From: Candidatus Woesebacteria bacterium
GTDB lineage: Bacteria > Patescibacteriota > Microgenomatia > UBA8517
Length of the DNA: 12,256 nt
NCBI GenBank assembly: GCA_026394855.1
Contig: JAPLZT010000116.1
Span: 1-12,256, forward strand
Direction: 5' to 3'
Shown one piece after another: positions 7,037-12,256 of this stretch. Under the pieces are notes generated by a model. It saw only the letters and a program-made list of their open reading frames with translations. It was not told the origin of the DNA and did not search any database. Made by a program: the position numbers and the translations under genes. How positions within the stretch are numbered: position 1 is the stretch's first letter; every line of letters starts with the position of its first letter.

Positions 7037-7634
7037 CATAATAACCCAAAAAAGCTGGGAAGAACTAAAGACACTTAATAGGAAAATTAAATTTGTCCTT
7101 ATCGGCGGGTGGGCAATATATCTTTATACAAGGCAGCTTAAGTCGAAGGATATAGATATTTTAATAAGCTATGACGAATTAGGTAGATTAAGAAATAACT
7201 ATGAGGTAATCAAGAATGACCGTCTGAAAAAATATGAAGCGAGAAAAGAGGAAATACAAATTGACATCTACCTGCCGCATTATTCAGAGATAGGTATCCC
7301 TGTTGATATACTAATTAATAATTCGATATCTTTAGAGGGGTTTAAAATCCTTAAAAAGGAATTTCTTATTTGTCTTAAAATTTATGTTTTTAGTATCCGC
7401 GGGAGAACTCCAAAGGGCGAAAAGGATTTCTTGGATATTCTCTCTTTGTTTAAAGTCGGAGTGGGGGATATAGATAAAATCATAGAGATCAAAAAAGACT
7501 ATAATTTGGAAAAACAATTTACCTATTTTTTAAATTTCTTAGATGAAAGAGTTGAAGCTGAGGAAGTTGGGTTGAATAAACATGGTTATAAAAAATTAAA
7601 GACTGAAATAAAAGGGCTGTTAGTACAACGGTAG
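7020..7634 (+). CDS. Nucleotidyltransferase-fold protein, AbiEii/MNT-like putative toxin
   Basis: The 204-residue product has the signature of the polymerase-beta-type nucleotidyltransferase fold. FVLIGGWAIYLY (25-36) supplies the GG motif, SKDIDILI (42-49) gives the two metal-binding Asp residues 44 and 46, and IQIDIYLPH (79-87) supplies a third Asp at 82. Lys132 and K135-D136 near GRTPKGEKD are plausible further active-site residues. In AbiE-type and MenT-type systems such enzymes are growth-arresting toxins, and some MenT proteins add nucleotides to tRNA ends. The ATG overlaps the end of the upstream gene by 17 bases, and AGGA lies just ahead of it, so translational coupling is likely. A TTG one codon earlier is less suited. 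The last 21 bases overlap a tRNA-Ala gene. The fold is confident; a toxin role is inferred. Confidence 0.8.
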   Translation: MAYYHDIITQKSWEELKTLNRKIKFVLIGGWAIYLYTRQLKSKDIDILISYDELGRLRNNYEVIKNDRLKKYEARKEEIQIDIYLPHYSEIGIPVDILINNSISLEGFKILKKEFLICLKIYVFSIRGRTPKGEKDFLDILSLFKVGVGDIDKIIEIKKDYNLEKQFTYFLNFLDERVEAEEVGLNKHGYKKLKTEIKGLLVQR

Positions 7635-7684
7635 TACACCGCATTCGCATTGCGGAGACGGGAGTTCAATTCCCCCACAGTCCA
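7614..7684 (+). tRNA. tRNA-Ala (anticodon CGC)
   Basis: The cloverleaf folds as follows. The acceptor stem is GGGCTGT (7614-7620) with ACAGTCC (7677-7683), including the G3-U70 wobble pair that identifies alanine tRNAs. The D-stem is GTAC/GTAC with loop AACGGTA. The anticodon stem is CCGCA/TGCGG with loop TTCGCAT, so the anticodon CGC is at 7646-7648 and reads GCG. The variable loop has four bases. The T-loop is TTCAATT on a five-pair stem with one A-C mismatch (7663/7673). The discriminator base is A (7684). CCA is not encoded; CAA follows. The 5' end lies inside the upstream nucleotidyltransferase gene, whose TAG stop (7632-7634) is in the D-arm. No clear promoter of its own is visible, so it may be cut from the operon transcript. 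Confidence 0.93.
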
Positions 7685-7693
7685 CAACACATT

Positions 7694-7749
7694 AATAAAC
7701 AAATAAGCAAATAAGCAAATAATCCAATAAATATACAAATGAATAAATG
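7694..7749. repeat. Left 8-bp-unit repeat array of four-helix-bundle element 2
   Basis: Starting ten bases after the tRNA-Ala 3' end, the strand reads AATAAAC, AAATAAGC, AAATAAGC, AAATAATC and then more degenerate units ending in AATAAATG (7742-7749). The period is 8 bases. Its outer and inner ends are both repeated in inverse orientation in the array at 8135-8182. Confidence 0.85.
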
Positions 7750-7755
7750 TCTAAG

Positions 7756-8121
7756 TCACCTCTTTGAATTTTGAATAATCTTACTGACAATCAGAAGTAT
7801 TTCTTGGGATTCTTTTATATAAGATTCCACTAATTGTCTTTCTGAAATTGCCGTATCCATAATGAAGGTTAGCCAATATTTAGTTTCCTTAGCTTCCTTT
7901 TTAACAATTGTATACTTCGCTACAAAATCTTTGTTAGAGTCTGCAGCATCGGCCTCCTGATCGTTTGCACCAATTGACGTGAGTGAAGCTGATATTTGTT
8001 TAATTATGGGTATATTCTCAATGTTTTTCGGTATATTCCGAACAACATTCACAAAACAACTAACAACAAATTTATGAATTCTTACATGAATATCTTTTTC
8101 GGTCCCCGAATATTTATTCAT
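7756..8121 (-). CDS. Four-helix bundle protein, second copy (23S rRNA intervening-sequence / Avd-like family)
   Basis: The 121-residue product is a diverged relative of the protein at 3798-4166. Both have GAN after the second helix (here 51-53), a following acidic E-A segment, and a third helix of the pattern K-[DE]-F-x3-[KY]-x-I-x3-E-x-KE-[TS]-[NK]-YWL (here 64-84), then a fourth helix rich in E and I (about 94-118). No membrane segment or enzymatic motif is seen. The ATG is forced, because a TAG lies two codons upstream. No Shine-Dalgarno sequence is present. The gene lies on the minus strand between tRNA-Ala and the O-antigen-ligase-like gene, enclosed by inverted arrays of an 8-bp unit. 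Family members are small basic oligomers associated with RNA-level or retroelement functions; the role here is unknown. Confidence 0.8.
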   Translation of the reverse strand: MNKYSGTEKDIHVRIHKFVVSCFVNVVRNIPKNIENIPIIKQISASLTSIGANDQEADAADSNKDFVAKYTIVKKEAKETKYWLTFIMDTAISERQLVESYIKESQEILLIVSKIIQNSKR

Positions 8122-8127
8122 TAACTA

Positions 8128-8156
8128 ATTCTAGCATTTATTAATTTATTTGTAGA
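8128..8156 (-). promoter_or_regulatory. Candidate promoter of four-helix-bundle gene 2 inside the repeat array
   Basis: On the minus strand TCTACA (8151-8156) and TAGAAT (8128-8133) are 17 bases apart, and the -10 is six bases before the ATG at 8121, again a leaderless arrangement. The -35 is formed by one of the 8-bp repeat units (AAATCTAC followed by A), so the array would supply part of the promoter. The match is moderate. Confidence 0.4.
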
Positions 8157-8182
8157 TTTGTAGATTTGTTTATTTGCTTATT
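8135..8182. repeat. Right (inverted) 8-bp-unit repeat array of element 2
   Basis: Read on the minus strand the units are AATAAGC, AAATAAAC, AAATCTAC, AAATCTAC and a degenerate tail ending in AATAAATG next to the gene. The order and ends mirror the array at 7694-7749. The first unit begins inside the TAA stop codon (8181-8183) of the O-antigen-ligase-like gene, so the array directly abuts that coding sequence. Confidence 0.85.
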
Positions 8183-10136
8183 ACTGAGTAGCTGGAGGAT
8201 TAGCCTCACTGGGAAGTTCAAGCGGAGGTTTAATTACTTGTGCCGGAGCTTCGGCCGGAGGAGTAAGGCTTTCGCCCGTTCCCTCTGCTGTTTTGGCTGC
8301 GGGGAGTTTTTTCTGCAAACTTTCAAGTTCGGCTTTAGCCAAGTTGTAATCGGAAGAATCTTTCGCAACCAGAGTAAGAACAGTGTTCATTTCAGTTATG
8401 GCCTTATCTATGTCGCTTTTTTCCCTATAGGCGGCTGACAAATTATAGTGGGCATTGGCTAAATCCGGTTTTGCCAGTGTTGCCATTTGAAATGCACTTA
8501 TAGCCTCATCGTATCTACCCAATGCATAATATATTCCACCCAAACTTATTCTAAGATTTGGATTAACAGGATCGAGTGCTATTGCCTGTGTATAGGTTTG
8601 TATAGCAAAATTATCTGATCCCTGGGCAAAAGGCATTATTGATTGATAGATTCTTGCCAAATTCTCCCAGTTTCCTGACCTTTGCGGGTTTAGAGAAACT
8701 CCATTTTTTGCCTCGGCAATTCCCTCCTGAATAAGCTGGGTAATTGTATTTTTATCGCTCTCTGTTAAATCTTTGTTTTGAGCAATCGCTGAAGCAAAAG
8801 CGATATCCATTTGGGATAGAGACATATGATATTTGTCAGACCTTGGGTTTAAGTTAATGGCCTTGATCATCGTGTCGTAGGCAAGTTTTCCATCGTTTTT
8901 GTTAACTGCCAAAAGAGCCTTAGCGAAGTTGTATTCCGCCAGTGTAATTTTTCCTCCCATGAATGAAACCACCGAAATCAAAGCGATCATAACTAGAGAA
9001 AGTACAATTGCCGGAAGCCTTGCTGCCGCTTTTGACTCATTAACAGTTTTCAAATTGATATTAACTTCATGTTTTGAAGATACAATAGATAAAATCAGGA
9101 AGAATAAGAAAACGGTTGTTAAGTAAAAAGGAAAGAAAACAAATGAGGCAACTGTGAGCGCCAGGGATGCAAATACTCCCGCTTCGAAAGGTGAACTTAA
9201 TAGTTTTTTGTTTAAGGATTTTTTGACAAATCTGTAGATTTGGTAAAGAAGCGCGGCTAAAATAATAAAACCAATAATTCCGGTTTCGGTAAGACTCGTC
9301 AACAAAAAGCTTCTCGAGGTTGTAAATGTCAAAGCCCAGCTGTCAGATGAATTCACATTAACCGGTCTAAATCGGCTAAAGGCTGTGATATAGTTGCCTG
9401 CCCCAATTCCCAAAAATGGACTATCTTTTAATGCATCAACTGAAACCGCCCAGGATGTTTTGAATGAAGGAAGGCTAACAGCTCCCAATTTTCCCGGAAG
9501 CATATTATAGATAGAAAGAGAAGCGGAAAGAATTACAACGGCAAGAGAGATGCCCCAGAAAATCTTTTTAATCAAATCTCTGCTTTCGGCTAAAAGTGCA
9601 ATTCCAAGAGGAAGAACCGAAATCAAAAATATTGCTTCAGGAAGTTTTCCCCCCAAAAGTGAAAAAACAGAATTTTTTAAATATGCCGGAATCCCGGGAA
9701 TTTTGGCAAAAACTCCCGAGGCAAAAAGCAGAGAGGCAACCGATGCTAAAATTCCCGAAACAAAAATGGAGGCTGCAAGGGACTTTTTGTGTTCCGAAAA
9801 GAGACTTCCGGCCAGATGAAAATATAAAGCTCCCAAAAGAATAATTAAGGCGGTCCCCGGAAGAAAAAAGGCATCAAGCTTATTTGGAGTTTTAATTAAA
9901 GCGGAGACAATATAGACAAGTGCTAAAAGAATAACCGGAAGATCAAAGTTTGATAGTTTGAAATTTAAGCTTCCCCTAATTGCAATTTTTATTGAACAAA
10001 CTAAAAGTGTAAGCAGGGCAAATACGGCAACTATTAATATTTTGGGTGTTTCAAAAGGGGAAAGAATACCCGGCCAAAAGACTAAAGGCAAAAGAACTAT
10101 TCCTGAGGTCAAAAGTGCTCTTTCGATTTTTTCCAT
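8181..10136 (-). CDS. O-antigen-ligase-like (Wzy_C type) membrane protein with C-terminal TPR repeats
   Basis: The 651-residue product has about ten membrane helices in residues 5-395. A periplasm-side loop contains SPFLGIGAGNYITAFSRFRP (239-258), the Pro/Gly-rich segment typical of Wzy_C/O-antigen ligase proteins, which join or polymerise lipid-linked glycans. After the last helix (about 373-395) come TPR-like helical repeats (about 400-605), clearest at 507-540 and 541-574 (NPNLRISLGGIYYALGRYDEAISAF and the next unit). The tail (615-651) is rich in Pro and Ala and probably disordered. In this family the TPR part is thought to hold partners or acceptors outside the membrane. A role in surface glycan or glycoprotein assembly is inferred. 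It is divergent from the broken glycosidase gene, and its stop codon merges into a repeat array. Confidence 0.85.
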   Translation of the reverse strand: MEKIERALLTSGIVLLPLVFWPGILSPFETPKILIVAVFALLTLLVCSIKIAIRGSLNFKLSNFDLPVILLALVYIVSALIKTPNKLDAFFLPGTALIILLGALYFHLAGSLFSEHKKSLAASIFVSGILASVASLLFASGVFAKIPGIPAYLKNSVFSLLGGKLPEAIFLISVLPLGIALLAESRDLIKKIFWGISLAVVILSASLSIYNMLPGKLGAVSLPSFKTSWAVSVDALKDSPFLGIGAGNYITAFSRFRPVNVNSSDSWALTFTTSRSFLLTSLTETGIIGFIILAALLYQIYRFVKKSLNKKLLSSPFEAGVFASLALTVASFVFFPFYLTTVFLFFLILSIVSSKHEVNINLKTVNESKAAARLPAIVLSLVMIALISVVSFMGGKITLAEYNFAKALLAVNKNDGKLAYDTMIKAINLNPRSDKYHMSLSQMDIAFASAIAQNKDLTESDKNTITQLIQEGIAEAKNGVSLNPQRSGNWENLARIYQSIMPFAQGSDNFAIQTYTQAIALDPVNPNLRISLGGIYYALGRYDEAISAFQMATLAKPDLANAHYNLSAAYREKSDIDKAITEMNTVLTLVAKDSSDYNLAKAELESLQKKLPAAKTAEGTGESLTPPAEAPAQVIKPPLELPSEANPPATQ

Positions 10137-10150
10137 ACTATTGTAATAGT
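10137..10150. promoter_or_regulatory. Palindrome touching the ligase-like gene start
   Basis: ACTATTGTAATAGT is a 6-bp inverted repeat with a two-base centre, directly adjoining the start codon of the ligase-like gene in its leader. It could be an operator or fold the RNA at the start site. Its right part overlaps the -35 of the candidate rightward promoter. Confidence 0.35.
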
Positions 10151-10170
10151 AAAAACTGACTATATATAAT
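10141..10170 (+). promoter_or_regulatory. Candidate promoter of the GH39-like gene
   Basis: TTGTAA (10141-10146) and a perfect TATAAT (10165-10170) are 18 bases apart. The leader would be about 75 bases and would contain the palindrome ACCACAAAATGTGGT (10210-10224), six pairs around three A residues, a possible operator or small hairpin. The two divergent promoters overlap, so the two genes may compete for polymerase. Confidence 0.45.
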
Positions 10171-10196
10171 TTAGATATAAATTACGTTCATGTCAA
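10168..10196 (-). promoter_or_regulatory. Promoter of the O-antigen-ligase-like gene
   Basis: On the minus strand a perfect TTGACA (10191-10196) is followed after 17 bases by TAAATT (10168-10173). The expected leader is about 25 bases and ends at the palindrome before the ATG. It overlaps the -10 of the candidate promoter that reads the other way. Confidence 0.55.
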
Positions 10197-10253
10197 TAAG
10201 TAGTTTCGAACCACAAAATGTGGTAATCTAGTTTAGTGATAGATAGGAAGAAA

Positions 10254-11503
10254 ATGTTTAAGTTGGTCGGCTCGCTTTTTCTTTTACTGGCTCTTCCTCT
10301 TGGTGTTATCTTAGTTCAAAGCGCGGTAAAGTATTTCTCCAAGGCTTCAGGGGTTCCCGCGAATTTGGTTGTTGATATGACAGCAGGTTATGGTCAAAGT
10401 TCGGATACCTGGCGCAATCTTGCTCAGGGCGGGGAAGATAATGGGAGAATGCTGCGGCCCGTCATCTCTCAGGTAAAATCTCTTCAGCCGGAATATATAA
10501 GAATAGACCATGTGTTTGATTTTTACGATCCCTCCTCTGACAATTTTCAAAAGCTGGATCAGGTGATATCAGATATTTTAGCAATTGGTGCCAAACCTTT
10601 TATCTCCCTTTCCTATATGCCACCCAATCTGGCTCAAGATGGGGACATAACCAGTATTCCTTCCGACTGGTCTTTATGGGAGCTTTTGGTACAAAAAACC
10701 ATCGAACACATAAGCGGAAAGCACTTGGGGCTTCCCGTGCAGTAGATACCCTGTCCTATAAATTCGGTGGTCCGGCAACGACTGGCTACTATGATAATTG
10801 GATGAAAGAACTTCTTGATTTTATTTCGGAAAATAATTTACGCTTGGATTTTATAAGCTGGCATAGATACAGTAAAAATCTTGATGATTACCTAAGCGAT
10901 GTTGCCAAAGCCCGAAGTCTTCTTGCTGACTATTATGATTTGGGTACCAAGGAAACCATTATTTCCGAAACGGGTCCGAATTCGGAAAACGATCCGGTTT
11001 ATGATAACGCCTTTGGCGCAATTCATCAAATTGCTACCTCTGCTGTCTTGCAAAATGAAGTTACCAGGACTTTCACTTTTGAAATAAAAGATGGAGCAAA
11101 CTCTGATAAGAAACTTTGGGGAAGGTGGGGCCTTATAACCCACGAAAAGTTTGGAACCCCGGAAATAAAACCCAGAGGAAATGCAATAGCCTTCTTAAAT
11201 AATATGATTGGGGGAACAAAGCTCAATGTTTTTGGACAGGGGAGTTGGGTAAAATCTTTGTCCAAGAAGCTTAACGGGGGAATTACTAAAATTTTGGTTG
11301 TTAATTACGATCCGGAAGGAATGCATGATGAAGTGGTTCCCATAATGCTTGTGAATCTTCCCTCCGGTAATTTTTCTTTTAAAAGGATTGATTTTCTGGG
11401 CGATTCGCTTTTGCAGGATGTTGCCACAACTTCCGCAGAGTGGTCAACAAATCAGTATTTCAAAGCTAATTCGGCAGCGATTTTTGAAATTGTATCAAAG
11501 TGA
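10254..11503 (+). pseudogene. GH39-like secreted glycosidase gene, broken by out-of-frame internal deletion
   Basis: Two reading frames together resemble a glycoside hydrolase family 39-type (beta/alpha)8 enzyme. The first (10254-10745) begins with AGGA five bases before its ATG, has a signal or anchor helix (MFKLVGSLFLLLALPLGVIL), and carries the N-terminal barrel, including AKPFISLSYMPPNLA. It stops soon after the HISGK segment. The second frame resumes at about 10721 with ALGASRAVDTLSYKFGGPAT, then DFISWHRY and ETIISETG, whose Glu (codon 10967-10969) is the expected catalytic nucleophile. A C-terminal beta-rich domain runs to 11503. In this family the two pieces should be joined by roughly 40 residues containing the acid/base NEP motif; these are missing and the frame is shifted by a net loss of 3n+1 bases. 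The junction is near 10718-10724. Real decay or an assembly error are both possible. The frame-2 ATG at 10676 is not a genuine start. Confidence 0.75.
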
Positions 11504-11516
11504 ATCTTTTTGACTA

Positions 11517-11548
11517 TATAATATATTGGTAGGGAATTGGAGAAAAAG
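11517..11548 (+). promoter_or_regulatory. -10 element and ribosome binding site of the last gene
   Basis: A perfect TATAAT (11517-11522) lies between the glycosidase remnant and the last gene; the matching -35 is weak. GGAG (11539-11542) stands six bases before the ATG at 11549, one of the few good Shine-Dalgarno sequences in the window, and fixes the start. Confidence 0.5.
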
Positions 11549-12256
11549 ATGAAAATAAGAAAAAGAACTGCGATTTTTATTCCTTTCCTCGTTACCGTTG
11601 CCTTTTTGCTTCCACCGAAAACAATTTTAGCTGGAAATATCACTCCGTCTGTTACTAAAAAAGTGATGGTTATTAATTTCGATCCTGTTATAGAAAGCCA
11701 GAATAATATAAAACTTTCGGAGTACTACTACTGGTGGAATAACCCCCGGACTTTGTCTCAGGAGTATATTAATGACGTTAGACAGGTTAGCGGAGGCTAT
11801 GTTAATTATGAAATTGCCGAATGGGATGAGGTTGATGATTTTCCGCTTAAGCAAAATGGCTTTGATTTTAACGATGATTCATATTTGCAATGCGTACCCA
11901 ATCGTAACTGCGATGAGGGAATGGTTAATTATCAAAAAATTCTAACAGATTTTCAGGTTTGCGAAAAAAGAAACAGCGGAGCAATTGATGAATTGTGGCT
12001 TTGGGGTGCCCCGTGGTTTGGCTACTGGGAAGCAATCATGGTTGGGCCAAATGCCTTTAGTACTAACGGCCCGGCAATTACTTTTACCACCTGCCAAAAA
12101 CAACTTAATGTTATGGGTTTTAGTTATGAACGGGGTGTACCGGAAATGCTGGAGGATTTAGGTCACCGGGTTGAAGGGACCATGACGCATCTTTTCGGCA
12201 GTTGGAATGCTTATACTCCAATTCACAATTGGGATAAATTTGCTCAAACAGATCAT
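11549..12256 (+). CDS. Secreted protein of unknown function (3' end outside window)
   Basis: The open frame runs 236 codons to the window edge without a stop. The N-terminus MKIRKRTAIFIPFLVTVAFL with LPPKTILAGN after it is a classical signal peptide, with cleavage likely after ILA (about residue 28). The mature part starts with a VMVINFDPVIE strand, then aromatic-rich segments SEYYYWWNNP (about 57-66) and LWLWGAPWFGYWEA (about 149-162), and later YERGVPEMLEDLGHRVEGTM. Four cysteines are visible (two at about 115 and 121, others further on), so disulfides are possible if exported. The acidic and His residues (ERG, EDLGHR, HLF) hint at a hydrolase-like site, but I cannot assign a family. Similar secreted domains occur in CPR genomes, from memory. 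It follows the broken glycosidase and shares its direction. Confidence 0.8.
   Translation, partial: MKIRKRTAIFIPFLVTVAFLLPPKTILAGNITPSVTKKVMVINFDPVIESQNNIKLSEYYYWWNNPRTLSQEYINDVRQVSGGYVNYEIAEWDEVDDFPLKQNGFDFNDDSYLQCVPNRNCDEGMVNYQKILTDFQVCEKRNSGAIDELWLWGAPWFGYWEAIMVGPNAFSTNGPAITFTTCQKQLNVMGFSYERGVPEMLEDLGHRVEGTMTHLFGSWNAYTPIHNWDKFAQTDH

Noticed and set aside
7694..7749. Short regular repeats as a CRISPR array
   Set aside because: The units are 8 bases, AT-rich, without unique spacers, and no cas genes are nearby.
7614..7750. tRNA-Ala 3' end as an attachment site of an integrated element
   Set aside because: No integrase gene and no repeated copy of the tRNA 3' end is visible in the window.
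3766..8182. Diversity-generating retroelement around the Avd-like proteins
   Set aside because: No reverse transcriptase and no template/variable repeat pair is present; only the four-helix-bundle proteins resemble that system.
8899..10146. Plus-strand open frames antisense to the ligase-like gene (8899-9126, 9550-9844, 9958-10146)
   Set aside because: They are complements of membrane-helix codons, overlap one another, and have no ribosome binding site or family features.
10676..10720. ATG at 10676 as the start of an independent gene for the second glycosidase half
   Set aside because: The first residues of that frame are an out-of-frame reading of the upstream half; family-like sequence begins only at about 10721.

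Overview
The window looks like a chromosomal segment of a Candidate Phyla Radiation (Patescibacteria) bacterium, most likely in the Microgenomates range. This is inferred from gene content and style, not from a marker-gene search. The points in favour are AT-rich compact DNA, very short gaps, several start codons with no Shine-Dalgarno sequence or with a promoter almost touching them, a Rho factor without the usual N-terminal domain, two small 'four-helix bundle' (23S rRNA intervening-sequence type) proteins, a LysM/M23 peptidase, and large membrane proteins for surface polysaccharide. TGA is used as a stop at several ends, so the recoded-TGA groups (Gracilibacteria, Absconditabacteria) are unlikely.

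Layout. 1-2396: 3' part of a large multi-spanning membrane protein resembling GT-C/AftD/YfhO-like proteins. 2462-3760: rho. 3766-4284: a four-helix-bundle gene enclosed by AT-rich repeat arrays. 4316-5281 (minus): a Fic-domain protein with its own strong promoter. 5457-6416: a secreted or anchored LysM-LysM-M23 peptidoglycan hydrolase. 6429-7634: a promoter with an internal palindrome driving an overlapping winged-helix/nucleotidyltransferase pair that looks like an AbiE-type toxin-antitoxin module. 7614-7684: tRNA-Ala(CGC), overlapped by the end of the nucleotidyltransferase gene. 7694-8182: a second four-helix-bundle gene between inverted arrays of an 8-bp unit. 8181-10136 (minus): an O-antigen-ligase-like membrane protein with C-terminal TPRs. 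10254-11503: a GH39-like secreted glycosidase gene broken by an out-of-frame internal deletion. 11549-12256: the 5' part of a secreted protein of unknown function.

How it fits together. The outer parts concern the cell surface: membrane glycosyltransferase-like protein, O-antigen-ligase-like protein, glycosidase, peptidoglycan hydrolase and secreted protein. The middle holds small accessory modules: Fic, an AbiE-like pair and the two four-helix-bundle elements. The most unusual signal is that both four-helix-bundle genes are bounded by AT-rich repeats with inverted outer ends, and both sit exactly at junctions where neighbouring genes end facing each other (rho/fic and tRNA-Ala/ligase). This suggests a small mobile or structured-RNA element similar in architecture to the intervening sequences of 23S rRNA. 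No gap without a gene is longer than 300 bases.
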